A DNA stretch of 64,000 nucleotides from Odobenus rosmarus divergens (lineage: Eukaryota; Chordata; Mammalia; Carnivora; Odobenidae): positions 3,682,770-3,746,769 of the forward strand of contig NW_004450480.1 of assembly GCF_000321225.1 (NCBI RefSeq). Reading direction: 5' to 3'. The notes beneath the pieces were generated by a model that saw nothing but the letters and a program-made list of their open reading frames with translations, had not been told where the DNA came from and ran no database searches. Both the position numbers and the translations under genes were made by a program. Shown piece by piece: positions 11,176 through 22,660 of this stretch. Every line of letters begins with the position of its first letter. Positions within the stretch are counted from its first letter, which is position 1.

Positions 11176-11590
11176 TTACGCATTACTGTCTTCCACCTAC
11201 TCTTTAAGCCGAGATTGCTTGGGATTGGAAATGGTAAGAAGGATGAGTGAATGGCCAAGTCTAGATAGACTCTTCCTCCTTCTCGGCACGACTTCTCTTT
11301 CACCAGAAAGCAGGAAGTGCAATTCTGAGAGTCACAGAGGGCAGAGGAATACAGCAGAGATCCTGACAGTTACTTCTAACTAATTGGTATTTAAATGTCT
11401 TTTCACCATGACAACTTTTGTTTAAGTGAAATGTTACTTGGACGTCCATTATAAGCTGCAGATAAAAGTGAGTTACTCTGGTTGAAGGTGGGAGGGGCAG
11501 CCCAAACTTGAATCTTGACCTTATGTTGGCTCCTGCAGCTCTTCTATGGAAGCCCTACAACTTGAAAAGCACATTTTGAAAATCACTCCT
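11176..11590. other. No gene or repeat recognised
   Basis: Unassigned sequence between a MIR and an MLT1 LTR. Confidence 0.4.
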
Positions 11591-12091
11591 TGCTATAGAT
11601 TGCAAATGTGGCCAAAACTCTTTGAAGCTCTTTCCATCAAGAGGTGGAGTCCATTTCTCCACTCCTAGCATTGGAGCTAGGCTTGCTTTCAGCAGTGGAA
11701 TTCTGTAGAAGTAACATCATGCCAATTATAAGTCTGGGCCTCAAGAGACTTTACACGCTCCTGTACTTGCTCTCGGAATCCTACCACCATGTGAGCAAGT
11801 TCAGGCCGGCCTGCTGGATGAGACAGCCCATGTGGCCTCAGTGATCCCGGCCAAAGCCGTCATAGTCATCCCCACCATGCCATGGCCTCAGTCATCCAAC
11901 CAAGCCAACTCACCAGTTGACCATGCCCACCTGAGATCAGCCCAGCCAAGCCCAGCCCAGACCAGGGGACCAACCAGCTGAGGGAAGCCCAAAAATGCTC
12001 ACCTACAAATCTGTGAGCTAAGTGAATGGTCTTGTTTTAAGCTACTAAGTTCTGGAGGGGTTTGTTGCACAGCAACAACTAACTGATACAG
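11591..12091 (+). mobile_element. MLT1-family LTR relic
   Basis: Forward MLT1 LTR: TGCTATAGATTGCAAATGTG start, CTCTTTCCATCAAGAGGTGG, GGTCTTGTTTTAAGCTACTA, GTTCTGGAGGGGTTTGTTGC, ACAGCAACAACTAACTGATA and a CAG end. The middle carries CCAAGCCCAGCCC tandem slippage. Solitary and non-coding. Confidence 0.9.
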
Positions 12092-13107
12092 TTCCCTATA
12101 GAAAAATGTCAAAATGATGTCATGACCTTGCTCTCAGGTCTCAAAATGTGGGAAAATGGCACAGCAGGGAGTCCCTCCCCAGAGCATGGCCTAGCTTCAC
12201 CAATCCACCTGTGCCTTAGGACGTGGTAAGCAGAGGAGACACATGTCCCCATCTGCCCTAGCTTTAAACAGAATTACAATCACAGAGGGGAAAAAAAAAA
12301 ACACTCCATGACTTGGCCCCAACAGGGCTAAACTTCCATCTAGAGAATTCTGTTCAGAATCCACCTGTGTGGAAAAAGAGAATGTCCCTGTTCCCCCAAG
12401 GTGCCTCGTGGCTCACAGTATTCTCAAAGCCTGGGATGGGAGAATAAGCAGCAGAGAGAAGGAGAGAAAGTCTTAAAGGTTAAATCTAGCACATTGAAGT
12501 GGCTCAGAAAACGCCAAAAAAATGCAAATGAAAATTTTCAGCCACAGTGGAAGAAATCCAGGCCCAAGGCCCTGGGTTGATCTTTCAGACTGTCGGGCAC
12601 ACTGCAAAGCTGTCTCCATTTATTTACTTGTAATTGAAAGCTGGCGTGCTGAGGGTTACTCCACCCAGGCGTGAAACGTAGCCATCCGTGAAAGATTTCC
12701 CAAGACCTCTCCCTTTGCAGAGCATCCTTCATGTGCTTAAAAGGGAAAATGTCATGGGGACACTAAATTAAAACTCAGTTTTGTCTTTGAAAAATAGATT
12801 CAATCCTCAGTAGGATGTGGTTGGAGAGATACCAGCATTAGCATAATTCCTTAGTGCACTTTATAGGCCAATCAGAAAAAAAGGATATTCAGAAATCTGC
12901 CAGAAAATAAAAAAAGGTCTCATGGGGGCCACACATGCTAATTCTCACAGATCGACACTCTTGGGACTCACAGTTGACTATGGGTGCTTTTCTCAGGGAG
13001 ATTTTACCTCTTACAGGGTGGTTTCGACACAATTGGTCAGCTGGTGGTAAATACCATACAGGAAAAACGAGTTGACTTGCTTTCAAGATTGTTAGCTATA
13101 TACAAGT
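12092..13107. other. No gene or repeat recognised
   Basis: Unassigned. A 12-base A run lies near 12290-12302. Only short, unremarkable open frames. Confidence 0.4.
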
Positions 13108-13262
13108 TCATTAGTTCACTCACTCACTCCCTTTGTTTATTCAGCAAATGCTTATTGGGTCCCTGAGGGGCGTGAGGCACAGTTTTGGCCACACAACTGT
13201 GAATAAGATAGCCCCCCTCAAAGCCTACAGTCTACCAGGAAGGAGAGACAGGCAAACAAGTT
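13108..13262 (-). mobile_element. L2 LINE 3' end
   Basis: GTTCACTCACTCACTCCC, TTATTCAGCAAATGCTTATT, GGTCCCTGAGGGGCGTGAGG and ACTGTGAATAAGATAGCCC resemble the reversed L2 3' end (ATTCAACAAATATTTATTGAG..GAACAAAACAGAC). Confidence 0.7.
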
Positions 13263-13465
13263 AAGACAGTTCTCCATTTACATAAGGGCTCCCTCTGGAA
13301 AACCTTCTGTGAGTCAGTTTTGGATGTAAGCCAGAATCGTTTATAACTCTGGACCCATTCAGCAGGTGTCCATACAGTGACAGTGGAGACATCTGAACAC
13401 ACACAGGGCTGCTTACTTCACTCCGGCCTTTCTTCTTAGGCAAATTTTACCATCAGCATGTAGAG

Positions 13466-13612
13466 GTGAAGAACGTGGGCACTGAAGTCAGGCAGACCTC
13501 TGACTATTGACTCTGTCTGACCATTGCTGTGATCTTGGGCAAGATGCCTGACTCTCAGACCTGTTTCCTTATTGGTAATATGAGGACAAAGGCAGTACCA
13601 TAGTAGAGAATG
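13466..13612 (+). mobile_element. MIR, left part (split by an LTR)
   Basis: GGGCACTGAAGTCAGGCAGA, TGACTCTGTCTGACCATTG, TGATCTTGGGCAAGATGCC and CTGTTTCCTTATTGGTAATA are the MIR 5' half. The 3' half resumes at about 14093. Confidence 0.85.
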
Positions 13613-14092
13613 CCTAACTCATATTATTCTTCCCTTCTTTCTTAGTAACAGAGTCTTGGCATTTCTGAGGGCCATAGTGAGCCCAGGTAAAAGACTCCCT
13701 TGACAAGCTTCCCTTGTAGCTAGGTGTGGCCATGGGAGCAATCTCTGGCCCATGAGATGTAAAGGGAAGTTGTTGGGTGGAATTTCTGGGAAAGCACTGG
13801 CTGTAAAGCATATTCATATAGCAAGCTGGCACTTTAAAAAAATCTGTTGGATTTCCTCCTTTTTCTCAATGTCAGGAATGTAGACATAATGACAGGAGCT
13901 ATAGCAACCATACTGGACCATGAGGTAACCTTTAAAATGAAACCCACGAAGAAAAACAGAAGAAGCCTGAGACTCTGATGATCATGGAGCTACTATTAAG
14001 CTCATGGCTGCCAAGTTATAGGCTTTTTGTGTGTGTGAGAAAAATTTGTATCTTTTAAAATAACGGTTATTTCTAGTCTATTACTAAGAAAC
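13613..14092 (+). mobile_element. MLT1-family LTR relic inside a MIR
   Basis: CTTCCCTTGTAGCTAGGTGT, GGCCATGGGAGCAATCTC, GGCCCATGAGATGTAAAGG, GGACCATGAGGTAACC and a late ATAACGGTTATTTCTAGTCT match forward MLT1-like LTRs. The two MIR halves on either side define the insertion. Confidence 0.75.
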
Positions 14093-14187
14093 TGAAGGCG
14101 ATCCCTAATACAAGTAGCTATGGGAATTGAATAAAGCCATTCATGTAGAGCAGTGAGCCCAGTGCCTCACCCACAGTGAACTCTCAG
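14093..14187 (+). mobile_element. MIR, right part
   Basis: GGGAATTGAATAAAGCCATT, CATGTAGAGCAGTGAGCCC, AGTGCCTCACCCACAGTGAA and CTCTCAG continue the MIR from 13466. Confidence 0.8.
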
Positions 14188-14234
14188 AGCAGAAGAGTTC
14201 ACACTGTCATTACACACATATGAAATATTTACAT

Positions 14235-14590
14235 TGTCTTGGTCAGCTCAGGCTGCTATAACAAAATACTAGACTAGGTGGTTTACATAACAGGCATTAA
14301 TTTCTTACAGTGCCAGCACCTGGGAATTCCAAGGTCAAAGTGCTGGCCAATTTGATTTCTGGCAAAAGTCCTCTTCCTGCTTGCAGTTGGCTAACTTCTT
14401 GCTGTGGCTTCACATGGTAGAGAAAATGAGAGAGTTCTGGTCTGTGTTCCTCTTCTTATAAGGACACCAATCCTCTCATGAGGGCCCCACTCTCATGACT
14501 TCATCTAAAACTAATGACCTTCCAAAGGCCTCATGTCCAATACCATCACATTGGGGGTTATGAATTTCTTGGACATCAGTTCATAACACA
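14235..14590 (-). mobile_element. MST/MLT1 (MaLR) solo LTR
   Basis: Antisense MaLR LTR with its TG..CA ends: TGTCTTGGTCAGCTCAGGCT, GCTATAACAAAATACTAGAC, TTAATTTCTTACAGTGCCAG, TTCACATGGTAGAG, TCTTATAAGGACACCAATCC, CTCATGAGGGCCCCACTCTC, CCATCACATTGGGGGTTATG and a CATAACACA end. One of the best-preserved LTRs here. Confidence 0.9.
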
Positions 14591-15435
14591 CTTGGACCCT
14601 AGCAGAACCTTTATTACAGTTGGTTTGCTTAAATTAGATTAGTATGAATAGGAAACTTCCTGGATTATAGTTAAGAGTCCAGAGGTTATGATAAAGGGAA
14701 GTTAGGATCCTGGATAAATGAAAGTTCAATGTGATGACTGGGGATTGGAGATTGTGTCCATAAGCCATTCTTCCTAGTGGCACTTAGATGGGAGGGTCCA
14801 CCATTCATCAAAGCCACTACTAATTCATGAGAGTAAAACCACATCATCTGATTAAAGAAAGAAGAACTCAAATAATGAAATCAATGTTCAAACCACACAT
14901 CCATCTTGTGTTTCCTTCTTTGCTTCGTAGGTGACCAAAACAACAGCAGGAGACCTTATGGAGTACTTGCCATGTGCTGGGCTCTGTTCTAGGTCTTGCC
15001 TTGGAGTGAGTCAGCCAGGGCCAACAAAAGCAGAGTGTACACTCAAAATGGGAATTTTGAGAGCTCAATAGAGAGACCATTTGCAAAGGTGTGGGCAAGA
15101 TGTAGAGAAACCACAGAGAGAGTGCAGCACCTGGGGGTCAGTAACAATGGGGCTGTCACCCCCCCACCCTCCCCTGGCCTAAAGCCATAAGGACACAGGG
15201 CAGTTACCAGATCCCACTGAGAGAGCCAACAGGCAAAGGCCAGGGCCTTTAATGGCAGGACACAGCCAGCTCACATTGACCCTACGGAAGTGAACCAGAC
15301 CTCATTCCTCTCCTACTCCAACTTCATGTTTATCATGGGCTGAAACCTTTCAGAAACTTGAAAGCAGTGTCACCCATGACCATTCAGAGCAGAATGGAAA
15401 AGGGTGGAGAGTGAATTGGGAGGGGCCATGGCTTT
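14591..15435. other. Mostly unassigned; small L2/MIR-like piece
   Basis: GAGTACTTGCCATGTGCTGG followed by CTCTGTTCTAGG (14957-14994) resembles an L2 or MIR 3' end in reverse. The rest shows nothing I can name. Short C runs lie near 15160. Confidence 0.4.
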
Positions 15436-15439
15436 ATTC

Positions 15440-15535
15440 TTTTCATCTTCCATAATCGCCTTATGAGGTAGACATTATTATTACCTCCATTTTACAGAAG
15501 AGGAAACTGAGCCCGAGACAGAGAGAGAGAAGGGG
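15440..15535 (-). mobile_element. MIR fragment
   Basis: GCCTTATGAGGTAGACATTA, TTACCTCCATTTTACAGAAG and AGGAAACTGAGCCCGAGAC are MIR core sequence. Confidence 0.85.
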
Positions 15536-15699
15536 AGATATTGAAGCCAATTATATATTTAAAACATATAATTTTATAAAGATGTACAACTTGGATTCCC
15601 TAGAATGAGACGGTAAACTCCTATTACTGAAGCTACTCAAAATAAGGTATTTCTATTGAAATGTACACAAGTCTACATCAGAGCTTAGCAGCCCACACC

Positions 15700-15785
15700 C
15701 TTATGAGAGGCATACCCTGATTATCTCTATTTTACTTTGAAGAAGCAGAGGCTTAATGAGGTTAATTAAATCAGGTGACCTCTAG
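15700..15785 (-). mobile_element. MIR fragment
   Basis: TTATCTCTATTTTACTTTGA, AGAAGCAGAGGCTTAATGAG and GTTAATTAAATCAGGTGACC match a second MIR core just before the L1. Confidence 0.6.
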
Positions 15786-15847
15786 GATCCTCTGAAACCA
15801 AAATAGTCTTTAATTCAGTGATTTAGTTAAACCATTACTTTTGACTT

Positions 15848-17838
15848 AGAAAAGTACAAGAAGCCCCTACTTACAGATCAAAAAGGAAGTAATAAAACTG
15901 TCCCTATTTTCAGATGACATGATGGGCTACATAGAAAATCTTAAGGAATCTAGACAAACCTCCTATAACTAGTAAATGAGTTTGGCAACTTTGTAGGATA
16001 AAAAGGTAAACATAAAAATCAATTGTATTTCTATATACTAGCAATGAACACATGTAAACCAAAATTAAAATTACAATATAATTTTAAATCACTAAAAAAA
16101 AAGAAATATGTATAAATCTAACCAAACATGTACAGAACTTTTATGTGAAAACTATGAAACACTGAAGAAAGAAATCAAAGAACATTTATATAAATGGAGA
16201 GACATACCATGTTCATGGATTGGACAACCCAACATAGTGAAAATATCAATTCTCTCCAAAAGGATACACAGGGTTAATGCAACTTCTATCAAAATCCCAG
16301 CAAGACTTTTTACAGATAAAGGCAAGCTTATTTTAAAATTGAAATGGAAAGGCAAAGAAACTAGAAAGCTAAATCAATTTGGAAAAAGAATACAGTGGGA
16401 GGAATCACTCTGTGTGGCTATTATATAGCTACAATAATCAACACTATGTGCTTTATTGGAGGGACAGACCCATAGATCTATGGAACAAAACAGAGAATCC
16501 AGAAATAGACCAACACAGGTATGGCTAACTGACTTTTTATAGAGGTACAAAAGCAATTCACTGGAGAAAGAAGTCTTTACAAATGGAGCTGGGGTGATTG
16601 CATTCCAAAAGACAAAAAAAATTTTTGATCTTGACCTGTATCTCACACTTTACATAAAAACGAACTCTTAAATGATCATGTAAAAGTCTAAAACTAGTAG
16701 GAGAAAATCTTCAGGACCTAAGGCTTGGAGAAGAGTTCTTAAACTTGAGATGAAAAGCACAATTCTTTTTCTAAAAGAAAAGAAAATCAATACACTGGAC
16801 TTCACAAAATTTAAAACTTTTGGTCTGGAAAAGACGTTGTGAAGTGGATGAAAAAGACAAACCACAGACTAGAGGGAAATATAAGCCACATTTCAGACAA
16901 AAAACTCCTATCTGGAATATATTAAAGAATTTTCAAAAGTCAACAATAAAAGAATAAGTAAGTCAATTAAAAAAATGGGCCAAGAACATGAAGAGAAATT
17001 TCACTGAAGAGGATATATGGATGTCAAATAAACACATGAAAGGATGTTCAATATAACTAGCCATTAGGGAAATGAAAATTAAGACCACAATAAGACATCA
17101 CTACATACCTATCAGAGTGGCTAAAATAAAAATAGTGATGACACCAGTTGTTGACAAGGATGCAGAGAAACTAGAACTTGTACACAGTGCTGTTGGGACT
17201 ATAAAATAGCAGAGACACTCTGGAAAAGTTTGGTGTTTCTTCTAAAATTAAATGTGTAACTACCACACAACCCAACAATTGTACTCTTGGTGGTTGATCT
17301 CAGAGAAATAAAAATTTGTGTCCACAGAGAAGCCTGTAGCAGCTTCATTCATAATTATAGCAGCTCTATTCCTAATAGGCCAAAATTGGAAACAACTAAA
17401 ATCTCCCCTAATTGGTGAGTGGTGATACAAATTCTGTGATATCCATACCTTGGAACACTGCTCAGCAACAAAACAGAACAAACTACTGACACATCAAACA
17501 GTTTGGATGGATCTCAAGGGCACTGTGTTAAGTGAAAAGAGACAATTTCAAAAGCTTATATACAATATACTTCCATTGATATATAACATTCTTGAAATGA
17601 TGAAATTGTAGAGATGAAGATAGGTTAACGGTTGCCAGGGTTTAAGGATGGCAGGAAGGAGGGATATGTGACTAAAAGGACAGCATAAGGGAGATCATTC
17701 TGATGGAACAGTTTTATATGTTGACTGCAGTGCTGGTTACTGGAATCTGCACATGAGAAAATAACTTAGAAGTGTGCACACACATTGTACCAATGTCAAT
17801 TTCCTGGTATTGATATTATACTATAGTTATTTAAAAAA
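15848..17838 (+). mobile_element. L1 LINE, 5'-truncated, dead
   Basis: A 2-kb stretch in L1 order: the second half of ORF2, then the 3' UTR, ending in an A-rich tract (TTTAAAAAAAAAAG). ORF2 codes for reverse transcriptase and endonuclease in active copies. At 15907-15918 the frame reads FSDD where L1 has the catalytic FADD. At 16108-16428 an open stretch includes CSWIGQPNIVKISIL, typical of ORF2 past the polymerase core. Later pieces (AAAATGGGCCAAGAACATGA, CATCACTACATACCTATCAG, GTACACAGTGCTGTTGGGAC) keep the order. Stops and frameshifts throughout. No clear target duplication, which suits an old L1M-age copy. Confidence 0.93.
16108..16428 (+). pseudogene. L1 ORF2 remnant
   Basis: A 106-codon open stretch in the L1, matching the ORF2 segment downstream of the reverse transcriptase catalytic core (CSWIGQPNIVKISIL, then an IKIPARLFTD-like piece and a KLKWKGKETRK-like piece). 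It is flanked by stops in frame and has no intact endonuclease or FADD motif, so it is not a working gene. Confidence 0.85.
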
Positions 17839-18129
17839 AAAAGAAGTCTTCACCATCAGCAACAGGAATCTGTGTTGAAATTATGAAACTCTTTCCAGTG
17901 AAATATACCACTGTGGTGAGTTCTTCCATTCAGGGACACTGAAGTGGTTAACATTAGCGAGAAGAGCACAGATAATCTAAAATCAGAGGCCACCATATTC
18001 GACCCTCCCAATTGCACTCCTGGCCACCATGCCCCAAATTCCTTTTTTCATCCCTTCTTTGCATCCCAAAACTTTTTTGGTGGGAGAAACGAAAGCTTTC
18101 CCTGGAGCCATGACTTTTCAAGTATTATT
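17839..18129. other. No gene or repeat recognised
   Basis: Unassigned sequence after the L1 tail. Confidence 0.4.
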
Positions 18130-18390
18130 GGCCACCGTATTAGTTGGAAATCTTTTGGTACAAACTAGAAGAAATCCAACTCAAAGTGGCTAAAGCCGAA
18201 AAGGAAATCTATTGGCTCATGACCTATGCTAAGGCTGGCTTCCAGTATCAATTGATTCAGGGCCCAGAGGATATCACAAGGAACCAGCTTCCCTCTCCAT
18301 CTTGACTCTGCTCCTTGGTGTGGGCCCCATTTTAAGCTCCATGTGATTGCAAAGTGACTGTCAACAGCAACTTGGACCACACCCTTCCAA
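18130..18390 (-). mobile_element. Unnamed ancient repeat (AACTCAAAGTGGCTAAAGC type)
   Basis: GAAATCCAACTCAAAGTGGC, TAAAGCCGAAAAGGAAATCT and ATTGGCTCATGACC match a mammal-wide repeat that I know by sequence but cannot name. Related pieces lie at 49912-50640 and 53142-53470. The strand is arbitrary. Confidence 0.5.
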
Positions 18391-19079
18391 CAGCAAATCC
18401 AGCAGAAAAGCAGAACTCCACTTCAGTAGTTCTAATGAAAATCCTAGAATTGAGTCTCTTGGGCTCTAACTGGCATGCCAAGGATCCTATGGTCACCACG
18501 ACCAAGGGAATGTAGTGTTCTAGTCAGCCAGGGTGGGGTTGGCCCCTCCTACGACATGTGGACCGAGGCTGGTAAAGGAAGATTCCACAGAAGTATCAGG
18601 ACTGCTGCTCAAAGAAGGGGGAAGAACACAGGAAAGAACAGCCCGTCTGCCAGAGTCATCAATACCATCACTAGAAAGATGAACACAGGGATTTGGGGAC
18701 ATGTATGTAACCTGCTCTCTCCACCTCCCCCACTAGTCCCCTCCCACCCCAGCCTTCCTTCTAACTTGGGGAAGGGGTACAAAAGTGAAATACATGCCCC
18801 TCAACACAATCACCTTCAGGTTTCCACTCGATTCCTGGAGAATTCTTTCCTTGTCCTCAGTCTGAGTTGAAATGTCGCCTTCTCCATGAAGCCAGCCATC
18901 TCTAATGAAACCCACACACCCCCAGCTGCCTAAGAACAAAAATTCTCTTTTGTGGACTCACAGTACTTTGTACATACATTATCTCCATTAAAGGGTTTTT
19001 TTCATGTATCAAGATTATTTATTTACACAACAGTACCTCATATTGTATATTCACACACATACATACGCTCACACCTAAC
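18391..19079. other. No gene or repeat recognised
   Basis: Unassigned. The 131-codon frame (18475-18870) has no domain signature. The end, with GAAATGTCGCCTTCTCCATGAAG and following sequence, may be L2-like, which would join it to the piece below. Confidence 0.4.
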
Positions 19080-19171
19080 CAGATCAAAAGCTGTTTGAGA
19101 GCAGAGATTTGTTTTGTTCATTCTGAGTCCCCAACATGCTGTTTAACATGTGAAATGGTATTCAGAAATGT
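19080..19171 (+). mobile_element. L2 LINE 3' end
   Basis: AGATCAAAAGCTGTTTGAGA, GCAGAGATTTGTTTTGTTCA and CCCCAACATGCTGTTTAACA resemble the L2 3' end (CTCCTTGAGGGCAGGGA..). It leads into the tetranucleotide repeat, as L2 tails often do. Confidence 0.7.
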
Positions 19172-19251
19172 TGGATGGATGGATGGATGGATGGATGGAT
19201 GGATGGATGGATGAATGAACAAATGAATGAATGAATGAATGCATGAATGAA
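19172..19251 (+). repeat. (GGAT)n then (GAAT)n microsatellite
   Basis: About ten GGAT units, then GAAT/AAATGAAT units with one GCAT interruption. Probably grown from the L2 tail. Confidence 0.95.
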
Positions 19252-19424
19252 AGGCTTCTACAGCTCTTGACCATCAAATACAAGTACCAGCATTCAGGTA
19301 GGCATTAGTCCATCAATAGCATATAGCAAACTCTTATTGTGTATACAGCAGACACAAATACCCAGCACAGTCCAAGGGCATAACCTGAGTTGTGAAAGGG
19401 TTAACTGAGAGATCAACTCAAAGA

Positions 19425-19542
19425 GATAGAAAGCCCTGGGCTTGAGTCTTAACTCTGCCCCTTACATGGGATCTGTCCGGTGATTCAACTATTCTGGGCC
19501 TCCAGGTTCTCACCTGTAAAATGGGGATGATTACCCCCTGAG
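19425..19542 (+). mobile_element. MIR fragment
   Basis: GAAAGCCCTGGGCTTGAGTC, TTAACTCTGCCCCTTACATG, GGGCCTCCAGGTTCTCACCT and GTAAAATGGGGATGATTACC follow MIR order. Confidence 0.85.
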
Positions 19543-19559
19543 CTGCCTAGGTGGCTCAA

Positions 19560-20405
19560 GCCTTAACCTCCTTGCTGTCCCTGATTCCTCCCTCTCCCCT
19601 CCTTCACCTGCAATCTCTCAACAAGCCCACCAGTGAAAGACTTCCAGAATCCAAGCACATCCCTCCCTGCTGTCACGTTGGTCTCAGCCACCATTAACTA
19701 TGACTGGTACCCTCGGGATCCAATTCCTGAGGTGCCATTAGTGAGCGGTGGAGGCCGATTGCAAACAGTTCCCTGTTGGTTCCTGCATTTGGAAGGGGAG
19801 GGAGACACACACCCTGAGGTCTGCAGTAGCTTCCTTGCTTCCTTATCCCTTGTCTTGGCCCTCCCAACCTCTTCTCCACCCAGAACCCAGAGCGGTGGTG
19901 TAACACAGAAACAAGGCCTAGCCTCTGCTGCCTAAGCTCCGGAGGCTTCCACCACAGCCCATGAAGCCTTCAGTGCCTGGCCCAGCTTCCTCTCACCTCC
20001 ACTCTCTGCCCTGAGAGCTTCATGGCTCCAGCATGCTGGCCCTCAGTCGGCTCCCTGGAGGTGCCAAGCGTGTGCCCACTTTGGAACTTAGCCCTCGTTC
20101 TTCCCTCTGTATCTTTGCAGCTTGATCCCTGGTGTCCCTCAGCTCTCAGCTCTGTGAGGCCTTCCCTGAGCACCCATGCAAATAAAACAGGACTGGCGTC
20201 ATTCTGCCGCCTCTGTGTTTGATTTTCTTCACAACGCTGATACTACCTGGAAACTATTCGTTTGTTTAATTGCACATAAACTAGAATGTATGCTCCACAA
20301 ATGCAGGGATATAATTTGTCTTATTCTCGAATGTGTCTCCGGACCCTAGAATAGAGCCTGACACATAAGAAGTGCTCAATAAATATTTGATAAATAAAGG
20401 AAGGA
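19560..20405 (+). mobile_element. L2 LINE body and 3' end
   Basis: CTGATTCCTCCCTCTCCCCT, a degraded ORF2 end, GAGGCCTTCCCTGAGCACCC, ACTAGAATGTATGCTCCACA, AATGCAGGGATATAATTTGT, AGCCTGACACATAAGAAGTG and CTCAATAAATATTTGATAAA follow L2 order to the normal 3' end. Frames here are decayed L2, not host genes. Confidence 0.8.
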
Positions 20406-20454
20406 AAGGAGGGGAGACGGGAGGGAGGAGGAAGCGAGGGAGCACATCCCTCAA
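20406..20454 (+). repeat. GGAAG/GGGAGA purine repeat
   Basis: A short purine tract grown from the tail of the L2. Confidence 0.7.
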
Positions 20455-20479
20455 AGGGTGATTATAAAGACCCAATTAG

Positions 20480-20556
20480 AAAATTCTCATAAACCACGTA
20501 GCACTGAGCCTGGCACTCGGGAGCTACTTAATACACGGTATTATAATTCAGTTATT
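20480..20556 (+). mobile_element. MIR 3' fragment
   Basis: GTAGCACTGAGCCTGGCACT, CGGGAGCTACTTAATACACG and GTATTATAATTC match the MIR end (AGTGCCTGGCACATAGTAAGCGCTCAATAAATG). Confidence 0.55.
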
Positions 20557-20573
20557 AGGATAGAAGAGTGGGC

Positions 20574-20611
20574 AGCGCGCGCGCCTACACACACACGCAT
20601 GCGCACACACG
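20574..20611. repeat. Alternating purine-pyrimidine tract
   Basis: CAGCGCGCGCGCCT followed by ACACACACACGCATGCGCAC gives about 36 bases of nearly unbroken pur-pyr alternation, a Z-DNA-prone composition. Confidence 0.8.
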
Positions 20612-21569
20612 AGAGAAAAAAGCAAATGAAGTCTCCTCGCTTTGCCTGGATTCACCTGGCTTCTGAAGAGAATACTCGAGCCCTCTGACTTAGCAACATC
20701 CCCTTTGGCTTCCCTGGAACTAATGCTTGAACCTAGTTCAGACCCCGAGGGGTTGGAGTTCATTTTCTTTTGGCAAACTGTCGCCTTTTCTTTTCTAAGG
20801 GAAAAAATAAAATACAAAAAGACACTCACATAACATCTTGGAGATCAAATGGCTCTTGGAAAACTGCATTTTGATGAGTGAGGGAATCAAAACCATATGG
20901 ATTAAATTCTCCTTAGATCTCCTCGGGGAAAATGGGGACGGGAGCCGGGTAAGGGTAGGGATGGCTGGAAAATTCAGCATTGATTTTTATGTATACAGAA
21001 CTAGTTCATGAAGGATGGTCTGAGATGTAGCAGGTCCTCCAAAACAGTTTGTTGACCACATGCCAGCTGACTCAAAAGAGAAGGAAATATAAAAATGTTT
21101 TGTTTTGCTTTTTCCCAACCCTCCTGTTTCTTTTCTTCTGATATTCCCTCCCCCACGGGGCTGAGTTGGGGTCTTGTCAGTGACCCAGAAAGACTAGCGG
21201 CTGGACACGAAGTTTGTATAATTCCTCCCAGAAAGCAACCTCTCAGTCTTTCCTTGAGGCAACAGTCTGAAATATCTGCTGAAGCCAAATATTTGTAATC
21301 AGGTACTTAGATGAGTGTCGTTCTTTTTTTTTTTTTTTTAGTGGTTGTATTTCCATCTGCATTTTGCTGATCTGGGCAATTTGCAGAAGCCAGACTAAGA
21401 GACGGCACGCAGCATGATTCACACTGTCATTTGCTGGGAGAGCCAATCAAGAGAAACAAGCGCTTCCAATATTTTTACTTAAATCACAGAGAAACCTCAA
21501 AAGCAGCTTCCTCCGTTCTCATCCTAATCTCCTGAAAGCAGGTGACACTTTTAGCCACCAGCCTGGGCG
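20612..21569. other. No gene or repeat recognised
   Basis: Unassigned. A 16-base T run lies near 21324-21340 with no SINE body beside it. Confidence 0.4.
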
Positions 21570-21775
21570 ATGCATTGGTGGAGCATTTACATAGCACTCA
21601 TCTTACTTCATGCTCCCCACAAGGGAGGTGCTCTTCTTGTTCTCAGTTTTACAGGTGAGGAGACGAGGCAAAGAGGTGAAGCAACGGAACTAAGGTCACA
21701 CAGCTAGTAATTGGCAGAACTGGGATTTGAGCCGACGTTCTGCCCATGCTGGAGCCTGTACTCCTAACCATTATT
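21570..21775 (-). mobile_element. MIR SINE
   Basis: GAGCATTTACATAGCACTCA, TCAGTTTTACAGGTGAGGAG, AAGGTCACACAGCTAGTAAT, TGGCAGAACTGGGATTTGAG and CTCCTAACCATTATTTC follow MIR order. Confidence 0.9.
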
Positions 21776-22424
21776 TCCCCCCAAATAACCCTGCGCTTTT
21801 GGAATTTGTGTCTTTGCTTCTGTTTTTCCATTCGTCTAAAAAAGCCTTTCTTGCTCTTCCTGCCTTTCCTCCCGGCAACCTGACAAAAATCTGCCCCACC
21901 CTCCACGCTATGTCTCGTGTGTCCATGGAGTCCTTTGGGAAACTTCCAGATCGGTTGGGACTTCTCCCACCTCTGAACTCCAGGACACCTGGTGCCTTCT
22001 GGGGCTGCCCAGCCCATTCTGTGTCACAAATTCAGCTGGGCATGATGGTTAGGCACCTTGGCTTTAGACAATGAGACACACCTGCACTTGTTCCCCTGCT
22101 GGGACATTTTAATGGAGAACCACTCCAAGACTCAGATTCCTCATCTGAGGAAAAAGGCAATGAGCTGGCAAGAGCAAGCCACCAGCTCATCTATGCAGGG
22201 CACAGCGCAAGCACGCAATTCATGGCGGCCACTGCGTTCCAGTTCCTTGGCTGCCTGTTGGAGCTCTCCCACCTGACTGCAGATTTCTCCAAGGAAATGT
22301 AATAGTCACTGATTTAGGCAGTGATTGCATTAGGCATTTCACTAACCGAGTTTAAAGAAGAGAGGAGAGAGGGGCGGGTGGGGGCAGCAGATGGAAAGAT
22401 GTCTCAGAGGGAATAAAGGAGCCG
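21776..22424. other. No gene or repeat recognised
   Basis: Unassigned. The opposed frames at 21649-22017 and 21727-22074 shadow each other and begin inside the MIR. Confidence 0.4.
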
Positions 22425-22660
22425 ATGTGGACTGAGCCCTTGTCCTATGCCAGGGTTTCCAGAACTAACTCATTTCCTCCTCACGACAACCCTGGGAGGT
22501 CAGTGCTGTTATTATCCTCATTTTACAGATGAAGCAACTGAGGACGCAGGGGGTTCAGGGGCTGGCCCATAGCCATGTATTTGGTAATGCAGAGTCCGGA
22601 TTTGAACCCCAGTCTTCTGAGTCCAGAGTCCAAGGACTTACCTGCTAAACTAGATTGCCC
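22425..22660 (-). mobile_element. MIR SINE
   Basis: GACTGAGCCCTTGTCCTATG, CATTTCCTCCTCACGACAAC, ATCCTCATTTTACAGATGAA, GATTTGAACCCCAGTCTTCT and GTCCAAGGACTTACC give a near full-length MIR. Confidence 0.92.

Noticed and set aside
21324..21340. T run as the end of a reverse SINE
   Set aside because: No SINE body or target duplication beside it; same for the runs near 22912 and 31038.
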